Shown here: piece after piece, positions 11,838-20,874 of the stretch
How the letters are laid out: each line of letters starts with the position of its first letter
How positions within the stretch are numbered: position 1 is the first letter of the stretch
Assembly: GCF_028993615.1 (NCBI RefSeq)
Contig: NZ_CP118632.1
Coordinates: 1 to 64,000 of the forward strand
Length of the DNA stretch: 64,000 nucleotides
Direction of reading: 5' to 3'
Origin: Herbaspirillum sp. WKF16
GTDB taxonomy: Bacteria > Pseudomonadota > Gammaproteobacteria > Burkholderiales > Burkholderiaceae_D
The notes under the pieces: generated by a model
Databases searched by the model: none
Told to the model about the DNA's origin: nothing
What the model saw: only the letters and a program-made list of their open reading frames with translations
Program-made: the position numbers and the translations under genes

Positions 11838-13126
11838 ACGGTGGGCTCCACGAGGCGAATGCGGCCGGTCAGCAGTGCTTGGGCCATGGCTTGTTTGAGG
11901 GCGCGGGCTTTGGTGAGGCGGGATTCGATCGCAGCGAGTTCGGTGTCCATGTCGAACAAGACTCTCGCGATTGCGGCTTGCTCTGACGGTTGAGGCAACA
12001 TCACTTCAACTTCGCCGAGGGCGTTGGCGCTGATATGAACCACAGCATCGCCTTGTCCTTTACTTGCTTTCTGGCGTACTACGCTTGGCGTGTTCAGCAG
12101 GTAGCCCAGAAACATCGAGTCAGCGTCTACCGTCGGGCGCAGGATGACGATATCGCCGCCTGCGTATGCGGGACCTTCATCGAGAAATGCCACGCACTTT
12201 CCAATCTCCTCTTTGGTCTCACCAGACCCGGCAAACAGCAGATCACCGTTGCGAAGCAGGGTCGCAGAGGATGCAACGGCTGAAGAAATCCACGAGCTGA
12301 AGCTGCGGACGTGGTCCGAATGGGTGGTGTAGATCTCCCCATATCGCACGCACGGCAAATCGCCGCTCAGCGCTTCTTCGCGCTTGATGCCAGAGCCCTT
12401 CAAGAAGGTGCCCAGTTGGCGCACCTTCACCTCATTCCAGCGTTGCTCGAACCCCGGCAACCGCCGCTTGCCTGTGAGCAGTTCCTGCATGGCACCTTGC
12501 TTGATCTGGCGCTTCTTGGTCAGCAGTTGTTCTATCGAGTCGATGAGGGCGTCCGCGTCGGTGAGTGCGCGGGCTATCGCGCGCTGTTCGGTGTCGGTGC
12601 TAGGAAGCGCAACAGGAAGCAGCTTGAGCGAGGCGGCGTTCACGTTCTTCTGCCCACCGCCGATCTGAGCCTGCTCGAAGTAGCGTTGACCTGCTCTGCC
12701 GTTGATGTATAGGCAGAGGTACTGGGGATCAACGGAACCTGGTCGGGGTCGCGTGATCAGGGTCGTAAAGCTCTGAGCGCCATCGAAACCAGCCGGAACC
12801 AGGCTCGTTGTACCCGGGTAGCCTGTCCTGGCTGTGAGTAGGTCGCCGGCTTTGAGCCGCTTGTTCTTATAGGTCAGCTCGTAGTGCGGATCGACGTACA
12901 GCACGTCCTGGGTGTCCAGCAAGCCAGGTCTGATGTTTTGGTTTCGAAACATCGTCACCCCGGTGCTGCGATAGGCGTGGGTGGCGGCGTTCGCAATCCC
13001 GACCATGATCTTTTCGGCCAGGGAGGTGAGAGGGACAACCGACCAGTCCTTCGGTAGGGCGCCGAATTCAGTTAGTTGAGTGCCGGTATCGGTCAAACGT
13101 CGCGTGCTTGGTTCTCTCACTTCCAT
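11834..13126 (-). CDS. hsdS: Type I restriction enzyme, S (specificity) subunit
   Basis: The 430-residue protein has the standard two-half architecture. The first target-recognition domain begins near residue 20 (LPKDWSVVPL). A conserved helical spacer lies near 185-225 (ITKKRQIKQG-like, LLTKKRQIKQGAMQELLTG). The second domain begins near 228 (RWNEVKVRQL), and a final helical repeat is MAQALLTGRIRL. It sets the bipartite DNA target of both methylation and cleavage. Its ATG lies inside the hsdM 3' end (10-base overlap), and its stop overlaps the following nuclease start. The recognition sequence cannot be read from the protein. Confidence 0.95.
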   Translation of the reverse strand: MEVREPSTRRLTDTGTQLTEFGALPKDWSVVPLTSLAEKIMVGIANAATHAYRSTGVTMFRNQNIRPGLLDTQDVLYVDPHYELTYKNKRLKAGDLLTARTGYPGTTSLVPAGFDGAQSFTTLITRPRPGSVDPQYLCLYINGRAGQRYFEQAQIGGGQKNVNAASLKLLPVALPSTDTEQRAIARALTDADALIDSIEQLLTKKRQIKQGAMQELLTGKRRLPGFEQRWNEVKVRQLGTFLKGSGIKREEALSGDLPCVRYGEIYTTHSDHVRSFSSWISSAVASSATLLRNGDLLFAGSGETKEEIGKCVAFLDEGPAYAGGDIVILRPTVDADSMFLGYLLNTPSVVRQKASKGQGDAVVHISANALGEVEVMLPQPSEQAAIARVLFDMDTELAAIESRLTKARALKQAMAQALLTGRIRLVEPTV

Positions 13127-15543
13127 GCGAACCCCATCTTTGCTAGATGCCCCGCTACCCGCGCCTCCAGGTCGTCCACCTGCTGCGCCAGCTCCGGCAT
13201 CGTCCGCCCATAGCGCTCAGCCAGCTCCTTCACCCGCCCGGTCAGCGCCTGGCTCACGCGGTTCAACTCGCCATGCACGGGCACATCCAGTGCCGCCATC
13301 CACTTATGGTCCACCACCAGCGCCTTCACCTCGTCGGGCGTCAGCGTGGGGTAGCGGGCCAGGGCCTTGGTGTCCAGCTCGGCGTCCAGCGTCTTGATGC
13401 GTTTCTTCAGGCCGCTGGCCTGTTCCGACAGGTCCAGCCACTGCTTCAACACGGCCAGCTCATCAGCTGCCTCCGCATCACGCCCAATCTCCTTGATGCG
13501 CGACTTCACTTCCTTGTCGTTGATCTTGTCGAAGCCGCCGAACACGGCTTCGTCGCCGCTGTGATCTTCTTCCAGCTCGGTCTGCGCGGCCAGCGTGCTT
13601 TCCAGCTCGACGGATAGCCTGTTCAGCTCAGCCTGCTCGGCAGCGAAGTGGTGCTGCACCAGCAGCGCCTTGGGCACCAGGTCGCAGGCCCAACCTTTGT
13701 CCACCGTCTTGCCCGGTGTGCCGTCCTTGTTCTTCTTGGTCTCCAGCACGCGGTAGGGCGTGGCCTTCCAGCCGTCTTCGGCGATCAGGTAGGCGTCGTC
13801 TTGCATGGTCTCGGCCCAGTAGTCCATCAGGTGCTGGTAGACGGCGTAGGGGGCGATCAGCTTTTCGGCGGTCGGCTGGTGTTCGTAGTGGTCCAGCAGG
13901 CCTTCGGCGCCTTTGATCAGGTCCTTCGGGTGGAAGCTGCCCTTGTCCAGCGACTTCAGGTGCTCCGCCGCAGACGCGCGCCACTGGTCGAAGTGCCCGT
14001 TCATGGCGGCAGTGAAAGCCTGGAACTCGGGGTGCTGGTGGATGGTGGGCTTGATGGCGGCGGGCGCCACGGCCAAGTCCAACGATCCCGGCCGCCGAGG
14101 CTTGAACAGCGCGGCCCGCAGCTGCGGGCACACGGCCCAGTAGCGGCTGAGCGCCTGCACATCGGTCTCGGGGATGCCGCCGTTCAGATGGGCATCGATG
14201 TCTTGCTGGTCTTCCGGCGTGCTGCTGTCGATGTAGCGCGGCAGGTTGAGGTTGAAGTCGTTCTTCTCGATCTCGTCCAGCCCCACCATTCGGGCGTAGC
14301 GCGGGTCACTGGCGTCCAGTGTGGTGAAGGTATCGACGATGCGGTGGATGTCGCGCTCGCGCAGCCGGTTCTTGGGGCCGTCTTTCATGAAGCCCTGGGC
14401 GGCGTCGATCATGAAGATGCCCTTGCGGGCCGCCGCGCCGGACTTGTCGATGACCAGGATGCAGGCCGGGATGCCGGTGCCGTAGAACAGGTTGGCCGGC
14501 AGGCCGATGATGGCCTGGATGAGGCCACGCCGCACCAGGCTCTTGCGGATCTCGGCCTCGGCATTGCCGCGGAATAGCACGCCGTGCGGCAGGATGCAGG
14601 CAGCCCGGCCGGTGCTCTTGAGGGAGCGGATGATGTGCAGCAGGTAGGCGTAGTCGCCCTGCTTGTCGGGCGGCGTGCCGAAGCCCTCGAAGCGCTTGTA
14701 CGCATCATCACCCACCAGGCCGTTGCTCCAGCGCTTGTCGGAGAACGGAGGGTTGGCCACCACGTAGTCGAAGGTCTTGAGCTGGTCGCTGTCCAGGAAC
14801 TTTGGGTCGGTCAGCGTGTTGCCCTGCTCGATCACCGCACCGGGGTTGTGATGCAGGATCATGTTCATGCGGGCCAGGCCGCTGGTGACCTCTTCCTTCT
14901 CCTGGCCGTAGACACTGACCGGCGTGGGCGCGGCCTCGGCCACCTTCAGCAGCAGCGAGCCCGATCCGCAGGTTGGGTCGTACACCGTGGTGTTGGGGTT
15001 GGTCTTGGCCTTTGCGATGCCCAGCACCTGGGCCATTACACGGCTCACCTCGGCCGGCGTGTAGAACTGGCCCTTGCTCTTGCCACTCTCGGTGGCGAAG
15101 TGGCGCATTAGGTATTCATAGGCATCGCCGAGGATGTCATCGCCATCGGCGCGATGCTTGGAGAAGTCCAGATCTTTGGATTCGAAGATGCCGATCAGGT
15201 TGGTCAGCTTGTCGACCTTTTCCTTGCCTTGCCCCAACAGGGCATCTTCATTGAAGTCTGCCTTGATGCGCAGACGGTTGGCCTCTTCGAGCGGACGGAT
15301 GATCTTCTTATTTATCTGGTCGCCGATGTCGCTCTTACCCTTCAGCGCCACCATGTCGGCAAAGCTAGCACCCGCTGGTATCTGAATGGGTGCGAAGGGC
15401 TGGTCGGCGTATTTGTCGCTGATGTACTTGATGAACAAAAGTACTAGAACATAATCTTTGTACTGACTTGCATCCATGCCGCCGCGAAGCTCATCGCAGC
15501 TGGCCCAGAGTTTTGAATAAAGGTCGGATTTTTTGATTGGCAT
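13117..15543 (-). CDS. hsdM: Type I restriction enzyme, M (adenine methyltransferase) subunit
   Basis: The 808-residue N6-adenine methyltransferase has an N-terminal HsdM_N helical domain, SAM motif I DPTCGSGSLLLK near residue 190 and catalytic motif NPPF near residue 264. It is longer than EcoKI HsdM. The extra C-terminal 300 residues include charged coiled-coil-like helices (ELNRLSVELESTLAAQTELE). With HsdS it protects the host DNA. It starts 52 bases after the XRE gene stop and overlaps hsdS by 10 bases. Confidence 0.97.
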   Translation of the reverse strand: MPIKKSDLYSKLWASCDELRGGMDASQYKDYVLVLLFIKYISDKYADQPFAPIQIPAGASFADMVALKGKSDIGDQINKKIIRPLEEANRLRIKADFNEDALLGQGKEKVDKLTNLIGIFESKDLDFSKHRADGDDILGDAYEYLMRHFATESGKSKGQFYTPAEVSRVMAQVLGIAKAKTNPNTTVYDPTCGSGSLLLKVAEAAPTPVSVYGQEKEEVTSGLARMNMILHHNPGAVIEQGNTLTDPKFLDSDQLKTFDYVVANPPFSDKRWSNGLVGDDAYKRFEGFGTPPDKQGDYAYLLHIIRSLKSTGRAACILPHGVLFRGNAEAEIRKSLVRRGLIQAIIGLPANLFYGTGIPACILVIDKSGAAARKGIFMIDAAQGFMKDGPKNRLRERDIHRIVDTFTTLDASDPRYARMVGLDEIEKNDFNLNLPRYIDSSTPEDQQDIDAHLNGGIPETDVQALSRYWAVCPQLRAALFKPRRPGSLDLAVAPAAIKPTIHQHPEFQAFTAAMNGHFDQWRASAAEHLKSLDKGSFHPKDLIKGAEGLLDHYEHQPTAEKLIAPYAVYQHLMDYWAETMQDDAYLIAEDGWKATPYRVLETKKNKDGTPGKTVDKGWACDLVPKALLVQHHFAAEQAELNRLSVELESTLAAQTELEEDHSGDEAVFGGFDKINDKEVKSRIKEIGRDAEAADELAVLKQWLDLSEQASGLKKRIKTLDAELDTKALARYPTLTPDEVKALVVDHKWMAALDVPVHGELNRVSQALTGRVKELAERYGRTMPELAQQVDDLEARVAGHLAKMGFAWK

Positions 15544-15595
15544 TGAGAAATTTTTATGATTCGGTATGGACTTTGGCTTAGCCTTTGCTGCGTAT

Positions 15596-15961
15596 CTACG
15601 CTATCGCTTCAAGAGCATCGTAAATTCGCCAAACGTGGCTGAGGCAAGCTTCGACATCCAATTTTTCGTTATTGGCTTTGACCTGTCGCTGGACCTCTAT
15701 AAATGCCTGCCTGAAGCGATTGCGATCGATAGCTGACGGGGCGGATCGCAGCCCCGTCAGCACAAAGCGTATGTCGACACCAATGGCCTCCATAGCCGCC
15801 ATGGTTTCAGCCGCCGGAGAACTACGCCCATTTTCATAGTTGCTCACACTGAGGCGGGAGCCGCCGATGGCATCAGCCAACGCTTGCTGGGACAGGCATA
15901 AGCGCGTGCGTTCTTCCAGGAGCCGGGTGCCAATTTTTTGACGAATTTCGAGGTTTCGCAT
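15596..15961 (-). CDS. XRE-family HTH regulator of the restriction operon
   Basis: The 121-residue protein has an N-terminal XRE helix-turn-helix (LSQQALADAIGGSRLSVSNYENG, about residues 23-45) and a C-terminal helical tail. I chose ATG 15961 (MRNLEIRQK). An upstream in-frame TTG at 16003 falls inside the apparent -35 element and so cannot be the start. It lies directly upstream of hsdM on the same strand and probably acts as a controller-type or autoregulatory protein, by analogy with other XRE genes beside R-M systems. There is no obvious ribosome-binding site, and the transcript would be almost leaderless. Confidence 0.85.
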   Translation of the reverse strand: MRNLEIRQKIGTRLLEERTRLCLSQQALADAIGGSRLSVSNYENGRSSPAAETMAAMEAIGVDIRFVLTGLRSAPSAIDRNRFRQAFIEVQRQVKANNEKLDVEACLSHVWRIYDALEAIA

Positions 15962-15973
15962 GATTAGCGCGCC

Positions 15974-16003
15974 AGCATATTTGTCTATGACATTTACTGT
16001 CAA
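15974..16003 (-). promoter_or_regulatory. Promoter with overlapping palindromic operator for the XRE/hsd operon
   Basis: On the minus strand TTGACA (15998-16003) and TATGCT (15974-15979) are 18 bases apart, close to a sigma-70 consensus. The inverted repeat TGACA-n5-TGTCA (15988-16002) overlaps the -35, a natural place for XRE repression. The predicted transcript start is only about 6 bases before the ATG at 15961. Confidence 0.65.
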
Positions 16004-16105
16004 TATATATATACATACACATACTGCTCATATAGGGTTACCTGTTCGATGACGGAGAACGTGAGAACTATGCCAGGTTAGTGATAAGGCTCTGACGCAG
16101 TAAAT

Positions 16106-16137
16106 GAAAAAAGCCAACCTTGAGGTTGGCTTTTTTT
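16106..16137. terminator. Bidirectional Rho-independent terminator
   Basis: The stem AGCCAACC/GGTTGGCT with a TTGA loop is flanked by an A-run on the left and seven T residues on the right, so it can work in both directions. On the minus strand it would stop transcription from the GHKL gene before the hsd promoter. The rest of 16004-16419 has no supported gene; its first 60 bases are AT-rich with a TATATATA run. Confidence 0.85.
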
Positions 16138-16419
16138 ATCTGCGAGATCAATATCGAAGCTCAGGGTTGAGGTCGGAAAGTGCGATCCGGAATGGCGACC
16201 GGTGACCCTGCTCTCCCAGAGACGTAATCCAATGCAACGAATCGATCAATTGCTCCCCCGATCACTTTTCGAGTGACATTTCACTATTGACGATGACGTA
16301 TAAACCGATGCCGTAGCGATAGCTATGCCATCGCGACTACGGTGGCCGTACCACCGTATGACAGCCGATTTGAGTACCAAAGATGCCGGTGCTGGACCTT
16401 CATCTCGTTGCTTCTCGTA

Positions 16420-18393
16420 TCAATCTCGAGTCGGCGCTGACAATTCGAGACGTGCCTGCGAAGCAGTCAACATGATCTTTGCTGAAAGATCTGCCCCAGA
16501 CACATCCTCGTAACGGGCCGGAATGCGCTCCTTCAAACGGAACAGGCGCTTGTTGGCGGTACGGGTCAACTGATGGTAAGTGGTAGCTTGCACACGACCA
16601 CGCACAACATCATCGTCTTTGATCACTTTTTCGGCTGCAGTCTTAGCGGCGAGCTCGTGACCAACGACGAAAGCTCGCAACATGGGCGTTCCTTCAATTG
16701 CGCCACTTTCGAGAAAGTCCTGAACATAACCATCTGCCTGATTCATTTCGTCGCGACCGATTGCCGATCGCCCTTTTTTTAATTCGATTATGAGCACGTT
16801 CTGGATCCGCGTCAGAGCAGAGTCCGTCGGATCGAAGCCTTCGGTCCCAACGACTGAGCATGTCGAGTCCTTCAATATCACGATGTCCGGGCGCTGCCGA
16901 GCGTTGACGAACGCCTCCGCTGAAAGCTTTTTCCCGAAAATCTTCTCGGCGGCCGTTTTCAGGCTGACGTTGGACGCATATTCACTGCTATCGAATTCAG
17001 GGCCAAACAGCCAGCGAGCCTGCGTCACTAGGGGATGCAGCGTGTGCAATTCGTCGGCGGTTTCATCGTTGGATAGCTTTTCAATCGCTGCAATGACCGC
17101 AAGGCGTTGGTCGATCTCGTCAAGCACAGAGAGCGCATCGCGAACAGTCCACTGGCTAAGCAATCGATCTAGTCCTTCGATGTCTGACTCGTCAAGCTTG
17201 GTAAGTTTCTCGAGCAACGCGGCTCCGCCACGCGACTTCTCCAGGTTGATCAAGGTCTGCACAGCGGCGGTGAGCACGTCCTGAGAGACAGTGGGCGTAG
17301 TCTTCACGAAGTCGCGGGCGAAGCTGGCGACTTCGGCGCGCCCCAGCGGTGAGAGCTCCTTGAAGTCCTCACGGTTCTTGATCAATGCCTCCTCGGAACT
17401 CTCCTCCACCAAATTCGCCGAAATCTGCGAAAAGACCTTCTTGGCGTAACAGCGCGCGGCCTCAAACAAAGCATCAACTTTGGGGCTGCTCTTGAACCTG
17501 CCCCAATCCTGCTCAACCTCGGGCAACCAGCCGTCATTAGCCTTAATCACTATCGAATAGCGTTTGGCAAAGCGTGCGCGGCCATCGATCACCGCTTCGG
17601 TTCCGACCACCCAGCTCGGAATGCCCACAAGACGTCCATTCACCCAGAAGGCAATGCCTTGATAGAGAGTGGATTTAGATGTTCGCGTCGTGTCTACCAC
17701 ATATGCCTCGGCTGACGGGCAGCCGGGAATCTTCAAGTCCTGTCGCTCGATGAGGCCGGTTTGGTCAACGAGAGCAACCGATTTTCCATTGACGCGAACG
17801 ACGAACTGCGGATCGTGAATGAAGCGTGCGGCTAGGATTGCTCGAATCTGCTCGGGATCGGGCAAATGGCGACCGACGATGACGGAAAGCTTCGTGCCAT
17901 GGCCTTTCTTGATCAAGGCCTCCTCTGTCTCGATTTTGAAGGGCGTCTCCTCGCTCTGAGTACCAATCTCGAAACTCGTGCCCTTGTCCTCACGCCACGT
18001 CTCGACCAAATACCGATCAGCGAAGCAGAGCAGTCCATGGCGGCCAACGCCATTGTGGCCGTAGGCTCGGCGACACCATTTCTCACGCTCTGGCGGGAAC
18101 TCAGCCATCGAGCTTTGGTGTTTGATCCGGTCATAAGCAAGCTTCATCCAGCGGCCTTTGAACTGGGCCGCCGTCATGCCATGCCCGTCATCTTCGACAG
18201 TTAGAACTAGTTCATGGGCTGGCGGGATCGTAAGTTCCACGAGAGACGCACCCGCATCCCATGCGTTGGCCACGAGCTCAGTGAGGGCGATCTCTGGGTC
18301 TTGCGCGATGCGTCCAAGCGTGCGGACAAGATAGTTCTCTTCAAACAGCGACCCAGTCGCTGTGTCTACTTTTGACTTGGTCTTCGTTGCCAT
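16420..18393 (-). CDS. GHKL-type ATPase with C-terminal nuclease-like domain
   Basis: This 657-residue protein is not assigned to a named family. The N-terminus is an Hsp90/MutL/MORC-like GHKL ATPase with ELVANAWDAGAS (N43, D46), VEDDGHGM (about 67-73) and GHNGVGRHGL (about 112-121). The middle region is helical. The C-terminal segment has RPDIVILKD (near 503) and VLIIELKKGRSAIG (near 536), a spacing that fits a PD-(D/E)XK-type core. A strong GGGGAGAG ribosome-binding site precedes the ATG. It lies between the type I R-M operon and an SRA/HNH nuclease, so a defence role (ATP-gated nuclease) is inferred. GC content is lower than in the flanking core genes. The nuclease fold is an inference from motifs. 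Confidence 0.75.
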   Translation of the reverse strand: MATKTKSKVDTATGSLFEENYLVRTLGRIAQDPEIALTELVANAWDAGASLVELTIPPAHELVLTVEDDGHGMTAAQFKGRWMKLAYDRIKHQSSMAEFPPEREKWCRRAYGHNGVGRHGLLCFADRYLVETWREDKGTSFEIGTQSEETPFKIETEEALIKKGHGTKLSVIVGRHLPDPEQIRAILAARFIHDPQFVVRVNGKSVALVDQTGLIERQDLKIPGCPSAEAYVVDTTRTSKSTLYQGIAFWVNGRLVGIPSWVVGTEAVIDGRARFAKRYSIVIKANDGWLPEVEQDWGRFKSSPKVDALFEAARCYAKKVFSQISANLVEESSEEALIKNREDFKELSPLGRAEVASFARDFVKTTPTVSQDVLTAAVQTLINLEKSRGGAALLEKLTKLDESDIEGLDRLLSQWTVRDALSVLDEIDQRLAVIAAIEKLSNDETADELHTLHPLVTQARWLFGPEFDSSEYASNVSLKTAAEKIFGKKLSAEAFVNARQRPDIVILKDSTCSVVGTEGFDPTDSALTRIQNVLIIELKKGRSAIGRDEMNQADGYVQDFLESGAIEGTPMLRAFVVGHELAAKTAAEKVIKDDDVVRGRVQATTYHQLTRTANKRLFRLKERIPARYEDVSGADLSAKIMLTASQARLELSAPTRD

Positions 18394-18713
18394 TCGCTCT
18401 CCCCTTTTTCTTTCCTTTTCCGGCCGCGGTCAGATCACGTTGCCCTCGCAGAACAGGCATTACTTAGCGCCATATTTTTTGAATCCGCGCCACGTGGTTG
18501 AAACACCCATATAACCAGAAAATCTGGATCTTGAATTGCCGGCCGTGTCGTCGACATGGAGCTCTTGCTGCCATGATGTCGCTCCTCCTGAGGAAGTTTG
18601 ATAAACGTATCACTTCGTCGCCAGCCTCCGATCTAGCCCAATGGGGTATTTCAAAAATGGGGCGGTTTTCAATGCTGATCAACACTTGATACAAAACAAC
18701 ACCAAAAATTGTG
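18394..18713. other. Intergenic, no gene seen
   Basis: This is a 320-base AT-rich gap between the GHKL gene start and the stop of the small unknown gene, both on the minus strand. It presumably carries the GHKL promoter and the terminator of the upstream pair, but I could identify neither convincingly. Short open frames here have no coding support. Confidence 0.5.
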
Positions 18714-19223
18714 TCAAGAAGATAATCTAAATCTATCGTTTAACACTCGAGGCTGTATTCCGTCTAAGTTAGTAATTGAGCGGGAAAAAGGATGGATTGA
18801 ACAATTGAACTCAAGATGTCCTTCGAGCCATCCTTTCGTACTAGGATCTAGTGCATAAGTTCTTGCACTTTGATTTGCTTGGCCATCTGATATCACTGCA
18901 GAGATATGTACCAATGCAATTTCGCCTGATCGGATTACTTGCTTCTTCAGAATCGATGATTCAATTCCCTGCGAGCCGAAGAAAAATCTAAACACCCCTC
19001 TGTCTAGTTCTATCTCAAATGGTGACAGATTAATTAAATTGAGCCAGATATCACACGAGGCGCATTCACCGAGATTGACTGTCGCTGAATCATGTCTGGG
19101 CTTCAAGTCAATATAGATTAGCCGAGCTAGGCGCTCCTTTGGAAACAACCGCTTTGATATGAACGCCGGCAGCCATTTAATGAACGTCCATACTCCGCCA
19201 ATTGGTATCCCGGGCAATTCCAT
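18714..19223 (-). CDS. Hypothetical protein, possibly membrane-anchored
   Basis: I do not recognise this 169-residue protein. Residues about 8-24 (IGGVWTFIKWLPAFISK) are moderately hydrophobic and could be a membrane or amphipathic anchor. The remainder alternates hydrophobic and polar residues and looks beta-rich. Composition is AT-rich relative to the core genome. It lies 56 bases downstream of the SRA/HNH nuclease on the same strand, so the two are probably co-transcribed. Confidence 0.6.
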   Translation of the reverse strand: MELPGIPIGGVWTFIKWLPAFISKRLFPKERLARLIYIDLKPRHDSATVNLGECASCDIWLNLINLSPFEIELDRGVFRFFFGSQGIESSILKKQVIRSGEIALVHISAVISDGQANQSARTYALDPSTKGWLEGHLEFNCSIHPFSRSITNLDGIQPRVLNDRFRLSS

Positions 19224-19279
19224 GTTCTCTCCTAGTCAATAGTCCTTACTACAGCGTTGAGGTCTGATATTAGGCTTCG

Positions 19280-20428
19280 CTACTCAGATAATTGGGATCT
19301 ACGGGCTTGCGCATGTAATTTATCCCTTAGCTGTGCGTTTACTAAATTACCGTGAAGACCAGAGTGAATTTGTCGGTGGCATGTAGGGCAGATTGCCGCA
19401 ACAGAATCCGGATGATCTAACCCTTGATCAGCAAGCCGCGTCGTATGATGTGTCTCTAAATACGGCTCCCCATTTTTCTTCTTGAATGGAGCAGGTTTCC
19501 CGCAGGCCTCGCAAACACCAGCCGCTCGCGCCAACACATAGCTACGAACAGTTTGGCTTCTGACATACCAAGAAGACTTAGCTTCACTAGTTCTCTTCTG
19601 TCCCACCGGGACATGCGCAGCTTCAATTGCCGCTCGGCGCAATTCATCAAGCGAAAGACTTTGCGGCACCACCGGTGCGTCGTCAGCCCAAGTCTCCTCA
19701 ACGAGCGCTTCAACTGGCACTAGTTCGAAAACGATGGTCTTTCGCATTTTCTTGTTGCCATTTGCATCGGTCGCTTTTTCTAAGCCACTACCTGGACGCG
19801 TGCCAATGCATTCGAACAGACCTTCGTATCTAACACCCTTGCCTTTACCCAGATCCTTAAACAATAAGACGTCTTCACCGTTATCACGATGGTCGGCTAG
19901 CGCCTTATTGCCTTTCGTGAATACCATGTCGCCGACCTGACCTTCTCCGACGTACTCGAAGACGCCATCATGCGTCCAGCAGTCGTTATAGCCGTAAGCT
20001 TCGCCACTCTCTCCAGAGAAGATGAAGACAACAGGAAATTCTCTAGGAGTCCAAATTCCAGATTGAAGCTGGCCGCCGTAGAGTTGGGTCAGTTGGGTGC
20101 GTGTATAGACGTTTCCCTTCACAAGATGAAGTGCCGGATGACGGCGTTCTTCTAACTCTGTGAATCCGAGCTTTGTTAGTACACCAGGGATATCTTTCGC
20201 GTCCGACTCAATTCGGCCTTGAGAAATGCGGGTGCCAAATTCATGGAAGTAGGCAGCGCCAACGATGGCCTGCGCGTCATAGACTGTTGGTCCATGCCGT
20301 AAGTGGTATTTGAGGGATGACGTGTACTTATAGTTTTTGAGGAAAGCATCTTTCCCCAAGGCATCATATTCCCCGAGCGCTTTCAGAACAGCATCTCTGG
20401 AAGCCAATTCCCCAATTCGCTTCTTCAT
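19280..20428 (-). CDS. ScoMcrA-like SRA plus HNH endonuclease
   Basis: The 382-residue protein looks like a modification-dependent (type IV) restriction enzyme. Numbering here is from an upstream TTG at 20455. The central part (about 130-250: FIFSGESGEAYGYNDCW, GEGQVGDMVF, GNKALADHRDNG) resembles the SRA-like domain of ScoMcrA-type proteins. The C-terminus is an HNH nuclease: CEACGK (C315, C318), ETHHT (H336, H337), CPTCHRQIH (C356, C359, H364). The four cysteines probably bind structural zinc. I prefer ATG 20428 over the TTG. By family analogy it would cut DNA carrying 5-methylcytosine or phosphorothioate; which of these is not shown by the sequence. It is followed by an unknown small gene. 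Confidence 0.82.
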   Translation of the reverse strand: MKKRIGELASRDAVLKALGEYDALGKDAFLKNYKYTSSLKYHLRHGPTVYDAQAIVGAAYFHEFGTRISQGRIESDAKDIPGVLTKLGFTELEERRHPALHLVKGNVYTRTQLTQLYGGQLQSGIWTPREFPVVFIFSGESGEAYGYNDCWTHDGVFEYVGEGQVGDMVFTKGNKALADHRDNGEDVLLFKDLGKGKGVRYEGLFECIGTRPGSGLEKATDANGNKKMRKTIVFELVPVEALVEETWADDAPVVPQSLSLDELRRAAIEAAHVPVGQKRTSEAKSSWYVRSQTVRSYVLARAAGVCEACGKPAPFKKKNGEPYLETHHTTRLADQGLDHPDSVAAICPTCHRQIHSGLHGNLVNAQLRDKLHAQARRSQLSE

Positions 20429-20576
20429 TTTTCTCGCTAGGCTGAAATGTTCCAACTTTGGTTAAGTTGAAATATCGAATTTATTCGATTTCCTGTCTAG
20501 CGGAGTGTACCTCGTTATAAATCCGAATGTGCTTCCGAACAAAAAAACTAAGTTATTGAATGAGTTTGCCCAAATG

Positions 20577-20600
20577 AAAAGAGCCTGCTATCGCAGGCTC
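20577..20600 (-). terminator. Terminator after the second XRE gene
   Basis: A perfect 8-bp stem GAGCCTGC/GCAGGCTC with a 4-base loop overlaps the stop codon of the XRE gene and is followed on the minus strand by TTTTC. It separates this regulator from the SRA/HNH gene. Confidence 0.75.
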
Positions 20601-20874
20601 AGCTTTTCAACTTACTGTTCTCAAGCTCAAGTAACTCGGGGTTAAGTAATTTTGGCAGCGCGACCTCAAGGGCATTCGCTAGCGCTTCCATATTGTCTAC
20701 AGAAATATTCCTCGATCCACCCTCCACTTGGCTCAAATAGGTCTGGCTCATTCCCGCTTCAAAAGCTAGTTTCTCCTGCGAAATTTCTTTTAGTCGTCGA
20801 ACTCGTCGAACATTTAATCCAAATGTCTCGCGAGCAGTAGGCAATGTTTTCGTCTTCTTCATCGCCCCAAGCAT
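20599..20874 (-). CDS. XRE-family HTH regulator
   Basis: The 91-residue protein is little more than an XRE helix-turn-helix (ISQEKLAFEAGMSQTYLSQVEGG). It is similar to small orphan repressors and to regulators next to restriction genes. ATG 20862 (MKKTKTL) is an alternative start. It is AT-rich like the nuclease gene downstream but is separated from it by a terminator. It may regulate itself and the nuclease unit, or be the last gene of the island. No target is visible. Confidence 0.8.
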   Translation of the reverse strand: MLGAMKKTKTLPTARETFGLNVRRVRRLKEISQEKLAFEAGMSQTYLSQVEGGSRNISVDNMEALANALEVALPKLLNPELLELENSKLKS

